The notes beneath the pieces are model-generated. The model was not told where the DNA came from and searched no databases. It was given only the letters and a program-made list of their open reading frames with translations. A program made the translations under genes and the position numbers. From positions 6,124,126 through 6,188,125 of the forward strand of contig CM034311.1 of NCBI GenBank assembly GCA_019925795.1: 64,000 bases of DNA, in the 5' to 3' direction. This stretch comes from Dendrobium chrysotoxum (Eukaryota > Streptophyta > Magnoliopsida > Asparagales > Orchidaceae). Below are positions 61,004 through 64,000 of this stretch, piece after piece (the first letter of the stretch is position 1; the number at the start of each line of letters is the position of its first letter).

Positions 61004-62664
61004 TGAAAGTTCGAAAGGGATGTTAAGCCCTAGTGAACTAGTCCCGAGGCTAACCAAGAGGGGGGGTGAATTGGTTATTTAAAAATTTCACGAACAACAG
61101 AAAAATGTTTTCAATACTTTGCAGCGGAAACAAGTAAACAAGGATGAAAAGATCAATCACAGATATTCACCCAAGCAGTTAATATCAGAAAAGTAAAGTG
61201 CAGACCAAAATCAAAAAAGTAAACCAGATTTTATAGTGGTTCGGTCAACTTGACCTACGTTCACTCCTCGGAGCCTCCCCTCCGGGTATTGCACTAAACA
61301 AAAAAGTGACTCTCTTTTTTCTCCCACAGCAAGGCGGAGAAGCCTGTACAAAAACTCCTTTTCACCACACGGTGAGGCAGAGAACCCGACCTCCTTTTGC
61401 TTCCTCCTGAAGCAGGCAGAGAACCTTCAAACTCCTTTTGCTTCAACCTGAAGCGGGCAGAGAGCCCAGATCTTCTTGTGAACAATCCTCCTACAACGAA
61501 CACCGACTAGACGAAAGACGACGAGTGGAAAAGATGACTATGATCTGTGCTTGGAGCAACCTTAGTGAATCCCTAACTAACTCCCCCTCACTAGATCCTC
61601 TCTCTCTCTCTCTAGGGTTTCTCTGGGAAGGAAGGTGGCAAAAGATTTTCCTTGTCCCTAGAAAAATTTATTTTATAGGAGGGCTTAAAATTTGCCCTAA
61701 ATCTTAACTGGTCGGCCAAGATCATCCAGGACGATCGGTAGATCGTCCTGTACGATCAGTTCAAATTCAACTGATTCAGCCTGGACGATCTGGCTCTTCT
61801 GGACGATCAGTAGAAAAAATTGATCATATCATCCCATACGATCCTGCGATCATCTGGGACGATTAGTGTAAATCGTGGAATATCGTCCAGAAGATAGTTC
61901 GGGTCGTCCAAAGAAACCTGTGCTGGACGACCAAAAAAAGACTTGATCATCCAGGATGATAGGGACATCGTCCTATACGATTAGTTCAAAAAGTGCCCAA
62001 ATCATCCTGAACACAGTTCGTGACGTACAGCTGAAATGTACTAGACGATCCGGATCGTCCGGGATGATCCTAATCGTCTGGGACGATCCTGCGATCATCC
62101 GGGACGATATGATCGTATCAATTAAATATTAATTACTTTCCTTAATTACCAGACTAATTTAGGCATGATTGTACTGAATCGTCCAGGATGATACACGTAT
62201 CGTCTGGGACGATCAGACCAAATAACTTAAAATAAAAACTTGCCTAACTTGATCTGGAGGCTGAGAATTTCTGATTTGAGCATATCGTCTCGTACGATCT
62301 AAAGATCATCCAGGACGATCTGCTTAATCAGACTCACTTAACTTGGTCACCTTAATTAGGGTTTCTATTTTTACTGGATCGTCCAGGACGATGTGAATAT
62401 CATCCAGAACGATCTGAACAAAAAAAGAACAGAAACTCTAACTCACTCAAGTTCTCCCCCTGAGTGTGTGTATGCATGGTTACTCAGCTAGGGGATTAGT
62501 TACATTACAATTGACTCAAGAAAAAGAAAAACCGTACATTAGACATACTTGGACCCGATCTTGAGTTGGCTTGATTTGCTCGTGATCTTCTGTGCCTGAA
62601 ACGGGTTAGCTAAGCAAAACACATTGGAAACATGTTTGTCATCATCAAAACCAGATTTGCAATA
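61004..62664 (-). repeat. 5' LTR of nested element
   Basis: 1661 bp. The outer end reads GCAATA on the plus strand, so the terminal CA has become TA. U3 palindromes lie between about 61720 and 62415; a TATA box (TATAAAATAAA) lies at about 61668-61678. Confidence 0.94.
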
Positions 62665-63390
62665 ATGAGTTCTTCAGTGCAGTTACATAAGGATCCTAAA
62701 GGAAAAATAGTTGATCAAAAGAAGTTTAGAGGGATGATTTGATCTTTGCTTTACTTGATAGGTAGCAGTACGGATATCATGTTTAGTGTTTGTTTGTATG
62801 CTAGATTTCAAGTTGATCCAAAAGAATCACATCTGACTACAGTTAAGAGAATTATGAGATATCTTTTGGGGACTCAAAACCTAGAAATTTGGTATCCCAA
62901 GAATAGCACTGCATTTGAAATTATTGGATACTCTGATTCCGACTTTGTTGGTTATAGGGTTGATCATAAAAGTTCTTTTGGAACTTGTCAATTTATAAGA
63001 AACTCCTTAGTTTCTTAGTCTAGTAGAAAATAGAACTCAGTGGCCCTTTCAACTGCATAAGCTAAATATATTGCCTTAGGAAGATGTATTGTACAAGTGC
63101 TTTGGTTAAAATAACAGTTAATTAACTTAGGTTTTTCTTTTAGTATAATTCCAATTTTTTGTGATAACACTAGTGTCATATGCATTTCAAAGAATCTTAT
63201 TCAATATTCTAGAACTAAGCATATCGGTATAAGGCATTATTTTATAAGAGATCACGTAGTGAAAGGAGAAATTGAATGACATCATGTTGCTTCTAAAGAT
63301 CAACTTGCAGATATTTTCATAAAACCACTAGCTTTTGACACATTTAGCATTTTAAGGACAAGGCTAGGTGTGATCGATCTTAATACATGA
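62665..63390 (+). pseudogene. Plus-strand Copia pol, second part (RNase H)
   Basis: Starts with the second ATGAG copy (62665-62669) and continues the frame broken at 51175 (MSSSVQLHKD). RNase H pieces: IMFSVCLYARFQVDPKESHL, RYLLGTQNLEIWYP, GYSDSDFVGYRVDHKSSFGT (62746-63018), then, past a few TAG stops, CISKNLIQYSRTKHIGIRH and LADIFIKPLAFDTF, ending LGVIDLNT-TGA at 63388-63390. The stops again sit at Trp and Gln positions. Confidence 0.92.
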
Positions 63391-64000
63391 CTGAAAATTC
63401 TGCAAACTTGTTTTATGTGTAAATGTGTGGTTATTTATGTTAAGTGTGTGTGTAGTATAGGTTGGATGCTTTATTTTGTATTGATTATTTTTTGGTCACT
63501 TTATCTTTTTATTGTTTGTATTTTAAAAAAAATGAATGATTATCTCTGAAAGGTTTTTGAGATTATCATGCACTATTTTTTCTGTGTTCTATTCGTACTG
63601 TATGAAATTATTTCATACAATACGAATTCTGTAGCGTGTACATGAAATTTTAAAGAGTTGAGGAGATGAAACAATTTTATTTATAAGTGTTCGTACTGTA
63701 TGATGATGTCATCATCCTGTACAATATGTACAGGTTCGTCTGTACGCATGGGGACAGGTTTGCAGTTTGTGTCAGCTATTATTGCTGATCGTACGTACGA
63801 ACTCGTCATTTGTCTGTACGATCCATGTTGTCGATTTGGATAACGACGAACCTAGCCATCACAGAACGATCTTTAATCTTCTGATCATATCAAACGAGCA
63901 CCTATTCATCTGTACGATCGAGTTGTCATTATTTCCCGCAGACGACCCCAACAGTTTCTGGACGACCATTTATTTTTTGATCGTCCCAGACGAACACTTG
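63391..64000 (+). mobile_element. Plus-strand Copia spacer after RNase H
   Basis: Untranslated region running off the window. It has palindromes and halves of the CGTACTGTATG/TCGTACG form (63590-63920), the counterpart of the array upstream of the env-position ORF in SIRE-type elements. No coding region is seen; an extra ORF, if present, would be to the right. Confidence 0.6.

Larger units (their letters stand above)
51176..62664 (-). mobile_element. Full-length nested SIRE-type Copia, 11489 bp
   Basis: Complete minus-strand element: 5' LTR 61004-62664, primer site, gag, pol, spacer, env-position ORF, polypurine tract, 3' LTR 51176-52794, flanked by ATGAG. The two LTRs (1661 and 1619 bp) differ by a few percent by eye in the first 370 bp, so insertion is not very recent. 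All protein-coding regions carry stops or frameshifts. It is the reference against which the fragments elsewhere can be ordered. Confidence 0.95.

Noticed and set aside
45260..64000. Endogenous pararetrovirus or retrovirus
   Set aside because: Gene order, tRNA-Met primer site, LTRs and 5-bp target duplications are those of Copia retrotransposons, and no envelope-like features are present.

Overview
This is an AT-rich stretch of plant nuclear DNA, almost certainly angiosperm, made nearly entirely of nested and decayed LTR retrotransposons. I found no host gene, tRNA or rRNA. The plant assignment rests on large Copia elements of SIRE/Maximus type (LTRs of about 1.6-1.9 kb, an initiator-tRNA-Met primer site, an extra ORF after RNase H), a Ty3/gypsy element of Tat type with a second RNase H, and a hAT-like MITE. 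I cannot name the species.

Layout. 1-2882: the 5' part of a minus-strand SIRE-type Copia (element 1) with an intact gag reading frame, a primer site and a 5' LTR. 2883-3010: scrap of an older Copia. 3250-10670: heavily mutated plus-strand Tat-type Gypsy, followed by a roughly 80-bp tandem array (10830-11930) and an LTR-like block with a TATA box (about 12180-14420). 14430-24235: non-coding, retrotransposon-like AT-rich DNA with a degenerate inverted repeat and a GC-rich hAT-like MITE (19394-20070, 8-bp target duplication). 24236-27360 and about 39590-42176: two collinear halves of one old minus-strand Copia. Its env-position gene is split by a block of about 12.2 kb that holds a near-palindrome of two 3' halves of SIRE-type elements (27361-36461), an LTR fragment and an inverted Tat-type LTR-like block. 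42177-45259: an old plus-strand LTR inserted in that Copia's integrase region and itself hit by a solo LTR (42790-44724, target duplication CAATC). 45260-51175 and 62665-64000: a plus-strand Copia whose reverse transcriptase/RNase H region is split by a full-length minus-strand SIRE-type element (51176-62664, target duplication ATGAG).

How the parts work. Each SIRE-type element has LTR, primer site, gag, pol, a spacer, an extra ORF of about 379 residues, a polypurine tract and a second LTR. The striking non-coding signal is a 15-bp palindrome, consensus ATCGTCCWGGACGAT, used in pairs or triplets at a fixed 21-bp pitch (6-bp spacer). It fills the U3 part of every SIRE-type LTR and recurs just upstream of the extra ORF, where a TATA-like box lies 64-74 bp before the ATG. 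This looks like an LTR-type promoter module used twice, once for the genomic RNA and once for the extra ORF. Diverged relatives in the window carry the palindrome with symmetric changes in both arms.

Limits: all homology calls are from reading motifs, boundaries marked approximate are by eye, and no alignment or database search was run.
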